The translations under genes were made by a program, and so were the position numbers. A DNA stretch of 64,000 nucleotides, from positions 225,236-289,235 of the forward strand of contig NZ_NCQY01000023.1 of assembly GCF_002894645.1 (NCBI RefSeq), in the 5' to 3' direction. Positions within the stretch are counted from its first letter, which is position 1. Each line of letters begins with the position of its first letter. The stretch is from Salinibacter altiplanensis (GTDB lineage Bacteria; Bacteroidota; Rhodothermia; Rhodothermales; Salinibacteraceae). Of the stretch, positions 1 to 9,007 are shown one piece after another. The notes below the pieces were generated by a model. That model had not been told where the DNA came from. It saw only the letters and a program-made list of their open reading frames with translations, and did not search any database.

Positions 1-2
1 AC

Positions 3-2684
3 GTGACCGGCGGATCGGGTGGCCTGGCCAGCACCCCGCGCGTCACCATTCGCGGAGAGTCCTCCCTGTCTGGGTCCAACCGGCCCCTCATCGTCGTGAA
101 CGGCGTTCCGATCGACAATACGCCCAACACGCAGGGCTCCGACGCGCAGACCACGCAGGTGGACTTCGGCAACGGCCTCAGCCAAATCAACGCCCAGAAC
201 ATCGCGGAGATGAGCGTGCTGAAGGGCCCGAGTGCTGCGGCCCTGTATGGCTCGCGCGCGGCCGACGGGGTCATCCTCATCGAGACGAAGGACGGCTCGG
301 AGACGGACGGGATTGGGGCGACGGTTCGCACCAGCGTGACGGCCAGCCGCCCGCTCCAACTGCCGGACTACCAGAACGAGTACAGCTACGGGAATGGGGG
401 CGATTTCGCCTACGTCGACGGCACGAATGCCCCCGGCTGGAACTGGGGCGTCCGCATGGACGAGGGCGTCGAGCGGCCGCAGTGGCAGGGACCCCGCACC
501 GAGAACGGCGAACTGACCCCAACTGAGGTAACCTCCGCGCCCGACAAGGTCCGCAACTTCTTCGATACCGGCACCAACGTCAGCACAGACGTGGCTGTGC
601 GGGGTGGGGGCGAGAACAGCTCGTTCCGGGCCTCCTTCTCTCGGAGCGACCGGACCGGCATCGTCCCGAATACCAACCTCGACCGCACCAGCACGTCCCT
701 GTCGGCGAGCTACGACATCAGCGACGCCCTCACCGTCGACGCCAACGCCAACTACGCGAACACCGCGAGCGACAATCTTCCCAGCTCGGGGTACGGATCG
801 GAGTCGATCATGTACTACTTCACGTGGGGCGCCCGCCACGTGCAGACTGACCTGCTGGAAGACTACTGGCAGGAGGGCCAGGAGGGCACCCAACAGGCGC
901 ACTACGACCTCAACTGGACGAACAATCCCTACTTCCAGGTCAACGAAAACACCAACGGCCTGGACCGGGACCGCCTGTACGGAGGCGTCTCTGCTCAGTA
1001 CGAGTTTACCGACAACCTGAACCTCCGCGCCCGCACGGGCCTCGACTACAGCAACCAGGGCACGAAGCAGCGCAAGGCGTTCAGCTCGATCACCGCCCCG
1101 AACGGATGGCTGCAGGAGGTAGACCGGACGTTTACGGAGTGGAATTCCAATCTCCTGCTCAACTACACCCGCGAGGCCGGCGGCTTCACGTTCGAGCCCT
1201 CGGTGGGAGCCAACTTCATGCGGCAGACTCAGCGCAACGTGCAGCTGACGGCCCAGGCCCTGAGTGTCCCCGATGTCTACAACATCGGAAACGCCCGCTC
1301 CAACGTGCAGGCCGACGAGCGGGATGCGACGCAGGAAATCCTTGGGGTGTTCGCCTCCGGGACAGTGAGCTACCAGGACCTGCTCTTCCTCGATCTCACT
1401 GGTCGCAACGACTGGTCAAGCACGCTGCCGCTGGGCAATAATTCCTACTTCTATCCGTCGGCCTCCCTCAGCGTGATCGTGTCGGACCTCGTGGAGGTGC
1501 CGGAGTCTCTCCCCCTCTCGTTCGCGAAGCTGCGGGCGAGCTGGGCCCAGGTCGGGAACGACACCGATCCGTTTCGCCTCACCAACACATATACCTTCGG
1601 AGAGGCGTGGGGCAGCACCCAGACGGTAGTGTCGGAGGCCGATTTGGCCAACGCTGACCTACAGCCGGAAATCACGTCCTCCTACGAGGTCGGCACCAAC
1701 CTTCGATTCTACGACGGCCGTGCCCAGCTCGACGTCACCTACTACCGGAGCACCACGCGCGACCAGATTCTGAGCGTCCCGCTCGCCCAGTCAACCGGGT
1801 TCAACAGCCGCCTCGTCAACGCCGGAGAGATTCGCAACACCGGGGTGGAAACCCGCCTCCAGCTGAGCCCCATTCAGAACTGGGGCGGCTTCGGATGGGA
1901 CGTGTCCCTGAACTGGACGCGCAATCGCAGCACGGTCGTGGAGCTGGCAGACGGCATCGATACCTTCGTGCTTGGGGAGGGGCCCTTCGGGGGCTCCGCA
2001 CAAGCCCGGGAGGGCGGCCGGATGGGCGACATGTACGGCCGCGTCTTCGACCGGGTCGACGACCCCAACAGCCCGCACACCGGAGAAATCATCTACGAAG
2101 ACGGCCTGCCCCAGCTCACCGACGATGTCGAGAAGGTAGGCAACTACAACCACGACTGGCAGGGCGGCATCGGCAGTACCCTCAGCTACGACAACCTGCA
2201 GCTGAACGTCCTCTTCGACGTCCGAAAAGGCGGGCTCCTCTACTCCAACACCCACGCCACCGGCATCGAGGGCGGCTCGCTGGAGGGCACTACCCGCGCT
2301 CGCAACGAGACAGTGGTGGGCGACGGGGTGGTCCAGAACGACGACGGGACGTTCTCCGAAAACACCCAGGAGGCCCGCTACGTCACCTGGCTCCGCACCT
2401 ACTACGACCGCCCCAACGTCGAGTCCAACTCCTTCGACGCCACCTACGTGAAGCTGCGGGAGCTGTCCCTCCGGTACAACTTCACCGCCGACTGGCTCGC
2501 ACGAGCCGGGGTACAAAACGTGGGCGTGTCCGTGACGGGGCGCAACCTGTTCCTCTGGACCGACGTGCCGCACGTCGACCCCGAGACGACGATCTCGGGC
2601 GGGAACGGACAGGTTCCGGGCTTCGAGGTTCAGCAGATTCCCTCCACCCGGTCCTTCGGTATGAACCTGCAACTCGACTTCTAA
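3..2684 (+). CDS. SusC/RagA-family TonB-dependent outer-membrane receptor (5' truncated)
   Basis: This is an outer-membrane beta-barrel that imports oligomeric nutrients with a SusD partner, powered by TonB. The reading frame is open to the left edge, so the signal peptide, any carboxypeptidase-like domain and the TonB box lie outside the window. The first visible residues are the plug domain, with the SusC signature region RPLIVVNGVPIDN and the following VLKGPSAAALYGSRAADGVI. The remaining roughly 800 residues alternate aromatic and polar residues like barrel strands, and the protein ends in the aromatic-terminated GMNLQLDF expected of an outer-membrane barrel. The SusD gene starts 55 nt downstream, so the two are surely co-transcribed. 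Family assignment is very firm; the substrate is unknown. Confidence 0.95.
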   Translation: MTGGSGGLASTPRVTIRGESSLSGSNRPLIVVNGVPIDNTPNTQGSDAQTTQVDFGNGLSQINAQNIAEMSVLKGPSAAALYGSRAADGVILIETKDGSETDGIGATVRTSVTASRPLQLPDYQNEYSYGNGGDFAYVDGTNAPGWNWGVRMDEGVERPQWQGPRTENGELTPTEVTSAPDKVRNFFDTGTNVSTDVAVRGGGENSSFRASFSRSDRTGIVPNTNLDRTSTSLSASYDISDALTVDANANYANTASDNLPSSGYGSESIMYYFTWGARHVQTDLLEDYWQEGQEGTQQAHYDLNWTNNPYFQVNENTNGLDRDRLYGGVSAQYEFTDNLNLRARTGLDYSNQGTKQRKAFSSITAPNGWLQEVDRTFTEWNSNLLLNYTREAGGFTFEPSVGANFMRQTQRNVQLTAQALSVPDVYNIGNARSNVQADERDATQEILGVFASGTVSYQDLLFLDLTGRNDWSSTLPLGNNSYFYPSASLSVIVSDLVEVPESLPLSFAKLRASWAQVGNDTDPFRLTNTYTFGEAWGSTQTVVSEADLANADLQPEITSSYEVGTNLRFYDGRAQLDVTYYRSTTRDQILSVPLAQSTGFNSRLVNAGEIRNTGVETRLQLSPIQNWGGFGWDVSLNWTRNRSTVVELADGIDTFVLGEGPFGGSAQAREGGRMGDMYGRVFDRVDDPNSPHTGEIIYEDGLPQLTDDVEKVGNYNHDWQGGIGSTLSYDNLQLNVLFDVRKGGLLYSNTHATGIEGGSLEGTTRARNETVVGDGVVQNDDGTFSENTQEARYVTWLRTYYDRPNVESNSFDATYVKLRELSLRYNFTADWLARAGVQNVGVSVTGRNLFLWTDVPHVDPETTISGGNGQVPGFEVQQIPSTRSFGMNLQLDF

Positions 2685-2739
2685 CCCCCCGGTTGCCTGC
2701 AGTCTCTCCCCACAGCCTCTCAATGTCGTACACGCTTCC

Positions 2740-4257
2740 ATGCGATCCTTCCCCCGTTCTTTTCCTCTACGCGTCCCTTCTCTTTTCACCCTCCTCGCGG
2801 TGCTCACCGTGGCCGTGGCCAGTACGGGCTGCGACAGCCGATTCGAAGATGTCAATGACAATCCGAACGAGCCGGAAGAGGTGACCCCCAACCTCCTGCT
2901 TCCGAACATCATTCGGAGCTCGGTCAACACCTCCGTGAACACGGCCCATACCACCGGCAACCTGGTGCTTCAGTACACCGCCAAGGTCTCGTTTGCCACC
3001 GAGATCGACCGGTACAATTGGGCGGGCGTCGGCTACTGGCAGCCCCTGTACGACGACCTCCGAAATGTGGAGGACATGATCCGAATCGCTCAGGAGCGGG
3101 ACCAGCCCCAGTACGAGGGGGCTGGGCTCGTGCTCAAGTCCTGGATTTTCTCGATGCTGACCAATGCGTACGGGGACGTGCCCTACTCCGAGTCGGTGGC
3201 GGTGCAGGAGGGCATCGAGACCCCGGCCTACGACCGCCAGGAGGCCATCTACCGGGGCATGCTCGCCGACCTGCGGCGGGCCAACGACCTACTCACGCCG
3301 GGCAGCGGGGCCATTCAGGGCGACGTTCTGTACGAGGGCGACATTGCGAAGTGGAAGAAGCTCGCCAACTCCCTGCGGCTGCGCCTCCTAATGCGGCTCT
3401 CCGAGAAAGACATCACGCTCGACCTGGACGGGAGCGACGTGAGCGTATCCGAGGCCTTCCAGTCCATCACGAGCGCCCCGGACACAGCGCCCGTCTTCAC
3501 GTCCAACGACGACAACGCGGCACTGGAGTACCTCGACTCACGCCCGAACGAGTGGCCCCGGCATACGTCGCGGATTGGTACCTTCCGGACCTTCAAGCTG
3601 AGCGAGACGCTCACCGATACCCTGACGCACTTCGACGACCCGCGTCTGTCGGTCTTCGGCGACCCGACCGCCGCCTCCGTCGAAGACGGATCCCCCGAGT
3701 TTGTGGGTGTGCCGAATGGATTGACCGACGACGCCTCCGACAGCTTTAACGGGGGGCGCGACTTCCAGTCTGGTCTCAACTTCACCCGGTACTTTGATGA
3801 GCCGGACGCTGCGAAGGGCCTCATCATGACCTACGCGGAGGTCCTGTTCCTGAAGGCCGAGGCGGCCGAGCGGGGCTGGATTTCGGCGGACGCCGAGACG
3901 CACTACCGAGACGCCGTCGAGGCGTCGTTTGAGCAGTACGGCCAGTCGACGCCGTCCGGATACTTCGGACAACCGGGCGTGTCGTATCCGACCAGCAACC
4001 AGACGCAGGCCCTGGAGCGGATCGGGACCCAGAAGTGGATCGCGCTCTTCTACACCGGCCTGGAGGGGTGGTTCAACTGGCGCCGCACCGGCATTCCGGA
4101 CATCGATCCGTCCGTCGACAACGTCAACGGCGACCAAATTCCGGTCCGGTTCCGCTACCCCGAAAGCGAGCAGTCGCTGAACGCCGACAACTACGAGGCG
4201 GCCGTCGAACGCCAGGGGGCCGACGACATCAACACCGAGATGTGGCTTCTTGAGTAG
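2740..4257 (+). CDS. SusD/RagB-family outer-membrane lipoprotein
   Basis: This is the surface lipoprotein that caps the SusC barrel and binds its substrate. The 505-residue protein begins with a hydrophobic signal segment ending in a lipobox (VASTGC, Cys at about residue 31). It then shows the SusD start pattern of a Cys followed by FEDVNDNPNEP. TPR-like helices follow, and the C-terminal part includes the WFNWRRTGIPDI region typical of the SusD-like family. It sits directly after the SusC gene and 43 nt before a secreted phosphodiesterase-like gene, which suggests a three-gene scavenging unit. No glycoside hydrolase is nearby, so a carbohydrate substrate should not be assumed. Confidence 0.93.
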   Translation: MRSFPRSFPLRVPSLFTLLAVLTVAVASTGCDSRFEDVNDNPNEPEEVTPNLLLPNIIRSSVNTSVNTAHTTGNLVLQYTAKVSFATEIDRYNWAGVGYWQPLYDDLRNVEDMIRIAQERDQPQYEGAGLVLKSWIFSMLTNAYGDVPYSESVAVQEGIETPAYDRQEAIYRGMLADLRRANDLLTPGSGAIQGDVLYEGDIAKWKKLANSLRLRLLMRLSEKDITLDLDGSDVSVSEAFQSITSAPDTAPVFTSNDDNAALEYLDSRPNEWPRHTSRIGTFRTFKLSETLTDTLTHFDDPRLSVFGDPTAASVEDGSPEFVGVPNGLTDDASDSFNGGRDFQSGLNFTRYFDEPDAAKGLIMTYAEVLFLKAEAAERGWISADAETHYRDAVEASFEQYGQSTPSGYFGQPGVSYPTSNQTQALERIGTQKWIALFYTGLEGWFNWRRTGIPDIDPSVDNVNGDQIPVRFRYPESEQSLNADNYEAAVERQGADDINTEMWLLE

Positions 4258-4300
4258 CACTCACGTCCTCGGTGCTTTCTATTCCTGATCTACTGGCTCC

Positions 4301-5251
4301 ATGCTTTCGGCTCGCCCATCTCGGCTTGGTTTCGTTCTCGTGCTCCTCACAGTCTTCGCGGTCTCCTCACTGGGAGCGGCGGGGGCCTGGGCCCAAGAGA
4401 CCCCCGCTCCTCAGCGCGACCGGCCGGACTCGCTGACGCTGATGACGTACAACGTGCTCTACGCCACCCCGGACACCGGCACCATCCGGGCGATCGACGC
4501 GGCCGACCCGGACATCGTGGCCCTACAGGAGATTAGCGAGCCTCGGCTCCGCCACATCGCCGACGCGCTCGATTACTACTTCCACCACAGCGACGAGCAC
4601 GAGGCGAATGAGGAGGACACGGGACTCCTCAGTCGGTATCCCATCTCTCGCCCCACGCGGTACGGGGCCGTGCTATACCTGACGGTCGACGATCCCGTCC
4701 ACATCGCCAACGTCCACCTGAGCCCCTACCCCTACGAGCCCTACGCCCTCCGGGACGAAGAGATGACCCCGGAGGAAGCAGTGGCCCAGGCTGAAGAGAC
4801 CCGAGCCCCCGAGATCCGGCCCGTGCTCGACGCACTGACAGAATCCATGCAGGCGGACGTGCCGACGTTCTTGATGGGAGACTTCAACGAGCCCTCGCAC
4901 CTCGACTGGACGCCCGCGGCCGCCGAGGCCGGCCTTCATCTTGGCGTGGAGGCCCCATGGCCGACCTCCCGGATGGTGAGCCAACGCGGCTTTCGGGACG
5001 CGTTCCGTGTAGTGCATCCGGATGAGGTGGAGCACCCCGGGTACACCTGGACGACCCTCACCGGAGACTCAGACGAGGTCCATGACCGCATCGACTTCAT
5101 CTACGTAGCGGGTGAAGCGGCTACTGTTGACACCACATACACGGTTGGTCTGCGGGAGACGTCCCCGACGGATCTCTCGGTTCCGGGCTACCCTTCGGAC
5201 CATCGAGGCGTCGTTACAACCGTGTCGCTGGACGCTTCGTCCGATCAGTGA
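4301..5251 (+). CDS. Secreted endonuclease/exonuclease/phosphatase (EEP) family hydrolase
   Basis: This is a metal-dependent phosphoesterase of the DNase I-like fold. Members cleave nucleic acids, phospholipid head groups or inositol phosphates. The 316-residue protein has an N-terminal signal peptide (hydrophobic residues 10-30, ending near GAWAQ) and the EEP motifs in order: MTYNVLYA near 47, ALQE near 75 for the metal-binding Glu, GDFNEPSH near 187, DRIDFIYV near 262 and SDHRGVV near 298. All catalytic elements look intact. It lies 43 nt after the SusD gene on the same strand, so a plausible role is to release phosphate-containing products that the SusC/D pair imports. Substrate specificity cannot be read from the sequence. 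Confidence 0.9.
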   Translation: MLSARPSRLGFVLVLLTVFAVSSLGAAGAWAQETPAPQRDRPDSLTLMTYNVLYATPDTGTIRAIDAADPDIVALQEISEPRLRHIADALDYYFHHSDEHEANEEDTGLLSRYPISRPTRYGAVLYLTVDDPVHIANVHLSPYPYEPYALRDEEMTPEEAVAQAEETRAPEIRPVLDALTESMQADVPTFLMGDFNEPSHLDWTPAAAEAGLHLGVEAPWPTSRMVSQRGFRDAFRVVHPDEVEHPGYTWTTLTGDSDEVHDRIDFIYVAGEAATVDTTYTVGLRETSPTDLSVPGYPSDHRGVVTTVSLDASSDQ

Positions 5252-5325
5252 TTCCCGACGGCTTCGTTTGGCGGGCGGTCCGCTTGCCACGGCCTTCGTT
5301 CCCATCAGACGCGACACGAGGCCAC

Positions 5326-5430
5326 CTAGACCACGAGAATCGCCGCAATGAGCACCGCGGAGACTGCGACGAGCATGAAGTCGTCAAAGTTGGAGGCGTC
5401 GTGGAGGCGATTTTCGTGAGAGTGGGTCAT
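5326..5430 (-). CDS. Possible 34-residue membrane microprotein
   Basis: A short reading frame opens at an ATG at 5430 and encodes a polar, His/Asn/Asp-containing N-terminus (MTHSHENRLHDASNFDD) followed by one hydrophobic helix (FMLVAVSAVLIAAILVV) reaching the C-terminus. That composition, a soluble head plus a single transmembrane tail, is unlike the Arg/Ser/Pro-rich shadow frames nearby. No clear ribosome binding site is visible, which is common in Bacteroidota. It lies convergent to the EEP hydrolase gene. It could be a chance frame; no function is proposed. Confidence 0.4.
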   Translation of the reverse strand: MTHSHENRLHDASNFDDFMLVAVSAVLIAAILVV

Positions 5431-5956
5431 GGCGTGCGATGCCTGATGGGTTCGGTCACGACAACGAATGGGCGAGCGAGGCACGCGGGGACGTCCCGCG
5501 ACCAGTTCCCGCCTCCTCGCGTGGATCGGACCGGACCTGCCCCCCGATGGATTCGGCCTCTCCGACGAACCGGGGGATCTGTGCGACGAGCGAAATGGCC
5601 CAGGCGACGAATCACTCCGGCCCTCGATGGGGGACGCCACGCACGATTCTGTCAGTCCCTTTCCGCCCGCCCGTCGACGCTCCACGAGCAGTTCGCTCGT
5701 GTGAACTGCCGTAGTTCAGACTGCAAGAAGCTGGCGTGTTGATTTTCCCCCGCGAGAGGGGTGCCTTCCCAGCCCTGTTGGGAAAGATCCGAGGACACTC
5801 GGACGGGAGGCGACTCGTGGAGATCAACGGCCCGACTGGGACATTTGACACCAGTGGGGCCACCAAAGAGACGCGGGGACGATGCACAACGGTGGGCGGC
5901 ATCGGGGGGCCTCCCTCCTCGATGGATGAGCCGGCCCGGGAGCACTGCGACAGTGC
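5431..5956. other. Intergenic stretch without a recognisable gene
   Basis: About 530 nt with only Arg/Pro/Ser-rich chance frames on both strands. The one visible structure is an imperfect inverted repeat near 5766-5784 (CTTCCCA and TTGGGAAAG around a 5-nt loop). I see no promoter, RNA gene or coding region that I can support. Confidence 0.4.
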
Positions 5957-6385
5957 CTATGCCTCTATCTCCTCTCCGTCGAGTATGTCAACCGGACGCA
6001 CATCCCAGAGAAGCATCGTCTCAATGTCAACGTAGTCTTCCTCTACCGCCTCCTCTTCGTCGCCGTAGTCGTCGACGAACTTGTAATCCCCGTAGGTGGA
6101 TCGCTGAAAAGGCGGGAGGCGATGCCACTCCGTGCCCTCCCGATCGACGAAGTGGTCCGGGAACGGGCTTTCGACCTCGTAGCTGGGATGGTAGGAATGG
6201 TAGGTCTTGCGCGCCTCGTGGATGGCAGCGCGGCGGGCCCCGGCCTTCGTTCGGCTTTCTCCCTCCACACTAAACGGAGAAATTTCGATCTTGGCCGTGA
6301 TGAAGCCGTCGTCGTTCTCGTAGTAGGTCGGCCGCATCACTTCAAAGTCACTCGGCTCGGGATATGCACTACTTTCGTCGGCCAT
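5957..6385 (-). CDS. Acidic hypothetical protein
   Basis: The protein has 142 residues from the ATG at 6385 (MADESSAYPEP). The frame continues upstream for 25 codons, but those residues are Pro/Arg/Thr-rich and not protein-like, so the inner start is preferred. It is strongly acidic, with a run of Asp and Glu (DDYGDEEEAVEEDYVDIE) near the C-terminus, typical of a halophile cytoplasmic protein. Several aromatic motifs (RPTYYENDDGF, KTYHSYHPSYEVES) suggest a folded beta-rich protein. No signal peptide or membrane segment is seen. I do not recognise the family. Confidence 0.75.
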   Translation of the reverse strand: MADESSAYPEPSDFEVMRPTYYENDDGFITAKIEISPFSVEGESRTKAGARRAAIHEARKTYHSYHPSYEVESPFPDHFVDREGTEWHRLPPFQRSTYGDYKFVDDYGDEEEAVEEDYVDIETMLLWDVRPVDILDGEEIEA

Positions 6386-7033
6386 GGGAAGGGGACGGGT
6401 CCAGATGAGGGGTGCGTGTGACGGCGGCCTCGTAGAGTTGCCGCTGACTATCATTTTCAATACGACCGCCTTCTAGAGAGGATTCCGGGGGAGTCGAGGC
6501 CGTCGCTGCTCTCGTTCAGAATTCGCACAAGTCGTCCGGGGGCGCCTCCCCACTCACGACCCTGCCGGGGCTGACAAAGACTACGCGCCCCAACCCCCCA
6601 GTGACCTGTGGACGGCAATGTGGATAACTTTTCCCCGCGGTCTTCCGCGTACCAGAACGAGAACAATAACGGATTTTAATCACGGAGTGTACCCCGAAAA
6701 TCCCGTTTTTGCGCCGACAAGATAGGTTCCGTTATTTATAAAAGTGGGGCCCGTTCGTGGACGCGTTGTGGACAACAAAGCCTCCCTGGCACGGCGACCG
6801 CTCTGGGGAGGATCCAGGCACCGTCCGGACAGTCACTGAGTCTGTCGTCAACGGCCCACCGCGTTCGCCTCTTCTCCAATTCGTGCGTGGGCTCTTTTGT
6901 GTCGGCGACGATCTGTCGTCTCTCAAGCATCGGACGTTATGCCTGCGCCGTTTCACCTGTCTATGGCATCCGCCCCTGGCATCGATGCCGAGGGTGGAAG
7001 GCTCATCCCCTACCATCGCACACTGATCCTGCC
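6386..7033. other. Intergenic region with an isolated DnaA box
   Basis: About 650 nt with no convincing gene. It holds one exact DnaA box (TGTGGATAA, 6619-6627), weaker relatives (TGTGGACGG at about 6607 and TTGTGGACAA near 6767), and an AT-rich patch around 6660-6745. The boxes are far fewer than in the cluster at 24.4-24.9 kb, so this is more likely a DnaA-titration or regulatory site, or chance, than the replication origin. The promoter of the operon starting at 7034 should lie in its right half. Confidence 0.4.
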
Positions 7034-7660
7034 ATGTCCGCACCTCGATCAGTCCTTTTGTTGGGGGCGCTCTTTCTGTCCGTCACGCCCGGGTACGCCC
7101 AATCCCCCGTCTCCGATTCCGTCACCCTCTCGGCCGAATCGGTTCGTGCCCTGCAGACGACGCTCTCCGACGCCCGGGGCATGCTCGACACTCGAACTCG
7201 CCCCGCGGCGTCGGGGAAAACCCCGTCCGCACGCAGCGGGATGGACCGCAGTCGGGTCGTCAATGTGCTCTTTTTGGTGCTCGCTCTCTCCCTCGTGTTC
7301 GAGTCGGCCATGTCTGTGCTCTTCGACTGGCGGCTCTTTATTCGCTACTGCGAGGGGCGTGGCGTGAAGACCCCATTCATCATCGCCGTCGCCTTTCTGG
7401 TGTTTCTAAACTACGACCTCGACATCGTCGCTGAGCTTCTGAGGGGCTTTCCGGAGATTCGGGCGCAGAACATTGGGAGCCCGACCCTCCCGGGACAGAT
7501 TCTCACAGCTCTCCTCATCGCGGGGGGAAGCGGAGGGGTCTTTCGAATTTTTGCTCGTCTCGGCATTCGGAGTCCGGAGGAGCGGGATCGGAAGGCCCGT
7601 AAAGAGCGAGCCTCGATGAAGGAGAGTTCGGAGGAGTCGTCCCCCGACACAGACTCGTAA
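7034..7660 (+). CDS. Hypothetical membrane protein with signal peptide
   Basis: The protein has 208 residues from the ATG at 7034. The frame is open further upstream, but MSAPRSVLLLGALFLSVTPG is a clean signal peptide followed by YAQ. After a Ser/Thr-rich linker there are three hydrophobic segments (about 79-98, 113-130 and 157-172), then a highly charged tail (ERDRKARKERASMKESSEES). The layout suggests an envelope protein with a cytoplasmic charged tail. It is the first of three closely spaced genes on the plus strand (26 nt and 59 nt gaps). I do not recognise the family. Confidence 0.75.
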   Translation: MSAPRSVLLLGALFLSVTPGYAQSPVSDSVTLSAESVRALQTTLSDARGMLDTRTRPAASGKTPSARSGMDRSRVVNVLFLVLALSLVFESAMSVLFDWRLFIRYCEGRGVKTPFIIAVAFLVFLNYDLDIVAELLRGFPEIRAQNIGSPTLPGQILTALLIAGGSGGVFRIFARLGIRSPEERDRKARKERASMKESSEESSPDTDS

Positions 7661-7686
7661 CACGTTGCCTCACCCCTTCGGTACTC

Positions 7687-8175
7687 ATGCCACATCCTGC
7701 GTTTTGTCCGCGGCACCGCCCCGTGGCACTCGTCCCTCTCGCAGAAAGGACTGCGCTCTTGGGACTTCTGCTGCTGGCCGCCGCGGCCTGCAGACCCACC
7801 ATCTCCGAATTCAACGCCCGAGCGTACGAGCAGGCCACCTCGCTAAAGGTGGAAGCGCTGGCCCTGATGGACGAGGCCACCATGCCCCACGCGGAGCACG
7901 CCGACGCTGTTCAACACCTGACAACCGAGTTGGAGAAGGCCCACGAGTTCGCGAAGGGACGCCCCGATAACGAGATTTCAGCCCGGCAGTGGCGCATCCT
8001 CACCGATCCGGAGCGGGACCTTTTGGGAGGATTCTTGGCCGACTGGGAGGAGCAGTCCTCGTTTTCGGCGGCCTTCGTCGAAGAGAAGAAGATCCAGGTT
8101 GCCCGCGCCTTCGACACGATCATCGAGCTGGAGAGCGGAAAGAAACCCCCCGACGAGGTCCGCGACAGCCCGTAG
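7687..8175 (+). CDS. Hypothetical lipoprotein
   Basis: The protein has 162 residues, with an N-terminal hydrophobic segment ending in a lipobox (LLAAAAC, Cys at about residue 35) and a soluble, helical, Glu/Ala-rich body of about 125 residues. The N-terminus before the hydrophobic core is rather long and rich in Arg and His, so translation may begin further in. It is the second gene of the unknown three-gene operon. With a membrane protein before it and a soluble helical protein after it, a small envelope complex is possible. No family is recognised. Confidence 0.72.
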   Translation: MPHPAFCPRHRPVALVPLAERTALLGLLLLAAAACRPTISEFNARAYEQATSLKVEALALMDEATMPHAEHADAVQHLTTELEKAHEFAKGRPDNEISARQWRILTDPERDLLGGFLADWEEQSSFSAAFVEEKKIQVARAFDTIIELESGKKPPDEVRDSP

Positions 8176-8234
8176 TGCAGGCCCGCATCCCACGTCCCTT
8201 CCGGCCTCCTTTCACCAATCCCGCCCCTGGACTG

Positions 8235-8561
8235 ATGCCCAACGTTGACGCGTTTTTTGACGCCCTCAGAGACGAAATCACAGACCTGGCCGAGACGCAC
8301 CGACAGGAAATGCAGGAAGCTGCCCTCGAGGATGGCGAAGCGTTCCTGAACCAGACGCGGGACGACCTGGAACGATGGAGTCGCTTGCTGGAGCAGGGAG
8401 AGCTCTCCCAAGAGGAGTTTGAATCGCTCGTTCGGGGCCAGAAGGACCTGGTCGAGATGGAAGCCCTCAAACAAGCCGGGCTCGCCGCCGTCCGGGCCGA
8501 GCAGTTTCGGGACGCGTTGATCAACCGAATTGTCGGCACCGCCGGTCGGATTCTTCTGTAG
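8235..8561 (+). CDS. Hypothetical helical protein
   Basis: The protein has 108 residues from the ATG at 8235 (MPNVDAFFDALRDE). The upstream in-frame extension overlaps the previous gene in another frame and looks like a shadow. It is almost entirely charged amphipathic helix, with Glu, Asp, Arg and Leu in heptad-like spacing (residues 10-75) and an SQEEFESLVRGQKDL stretch, so a coiled coil or four-helix bundle is likely. It ends the operon that starts at 7034. Function unknown. Confidence 0.7.
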   Translation: MPNVDAFFDALRDEITDLAETHRQEMQEAALEDGEAFLNQTRDDLERWSRLLEQGELSQEEFESLVRGQKDLVEMEALKQAGLAAVRAEQFRDALINRIVGTAGRILL

Positions 8562-9007
8562 GCACCACCGGCCTCCTTCGTCGGCCCCCCCTACGTGAAC
8601 CGTCCAGAGCCGGTGTGCCGACACGACTTTTTTCTTCACCGCGGGACAGTCAGTCGCCCAACACAGAAGCGACCGGATGAGAAGGGGCCCACTCGGCAGA
8701 ATTGCAGAACGGAGCGCCCTGAGAAACGGCCCTACAGTTGAAAACGCCTGTCCTGAGCGGGACCAGCAGAGACGTTCTTGATGACTGGGGGAATGTCTCA
8801 TCTCGCAAAACCTGCTTTGGGGAGCAATTACCCTCAGAGATACAGCTCTGTAACAGTCTGGTCCTTCTCAAAGTTGGTCGCTCGAACAATTTTCGACACC
8901 AGGGTTTGTAGATTGTGCCCATGGGGGTCGAACGTGCGTCGAAGAAGCCGTATCGTTGTGTTTCCTGCCCGGTCCCCTCGCCCTTTTTTGAAAAAGCCCT
9001 TCCATTC
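8562..9007. other. Intergenic region between the unknown operon and the dioxygenase gene
   Basis: About 445 nt. A weak hairpin followed by a T-run (GTGTGCCGACAC, then TTTTTT near 8627-8633) may end the upstream operon. The right half is less GC-rich than its surroundings (8810-8920) and probably carries the promoter of the gene at 9008. I see no coding region here that is better than chance. Confidence 0.35.

Noticed and set aside
1791..2960. A 389-residue open frame on the minus strand under the SusC and SusD genes
   Set aside because: It runs antisense to well-recognised proteins and has a Val/Gly/Glu-rich composition typical of the reverse frame of GC-rich coding DNA.
6600..6780. Replication origin at 6.6-6.8 kb
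   Set aside because: Only one exact DnaA box, against five exact boxes and an unwinding-like element at 24.4-24.9 kb.
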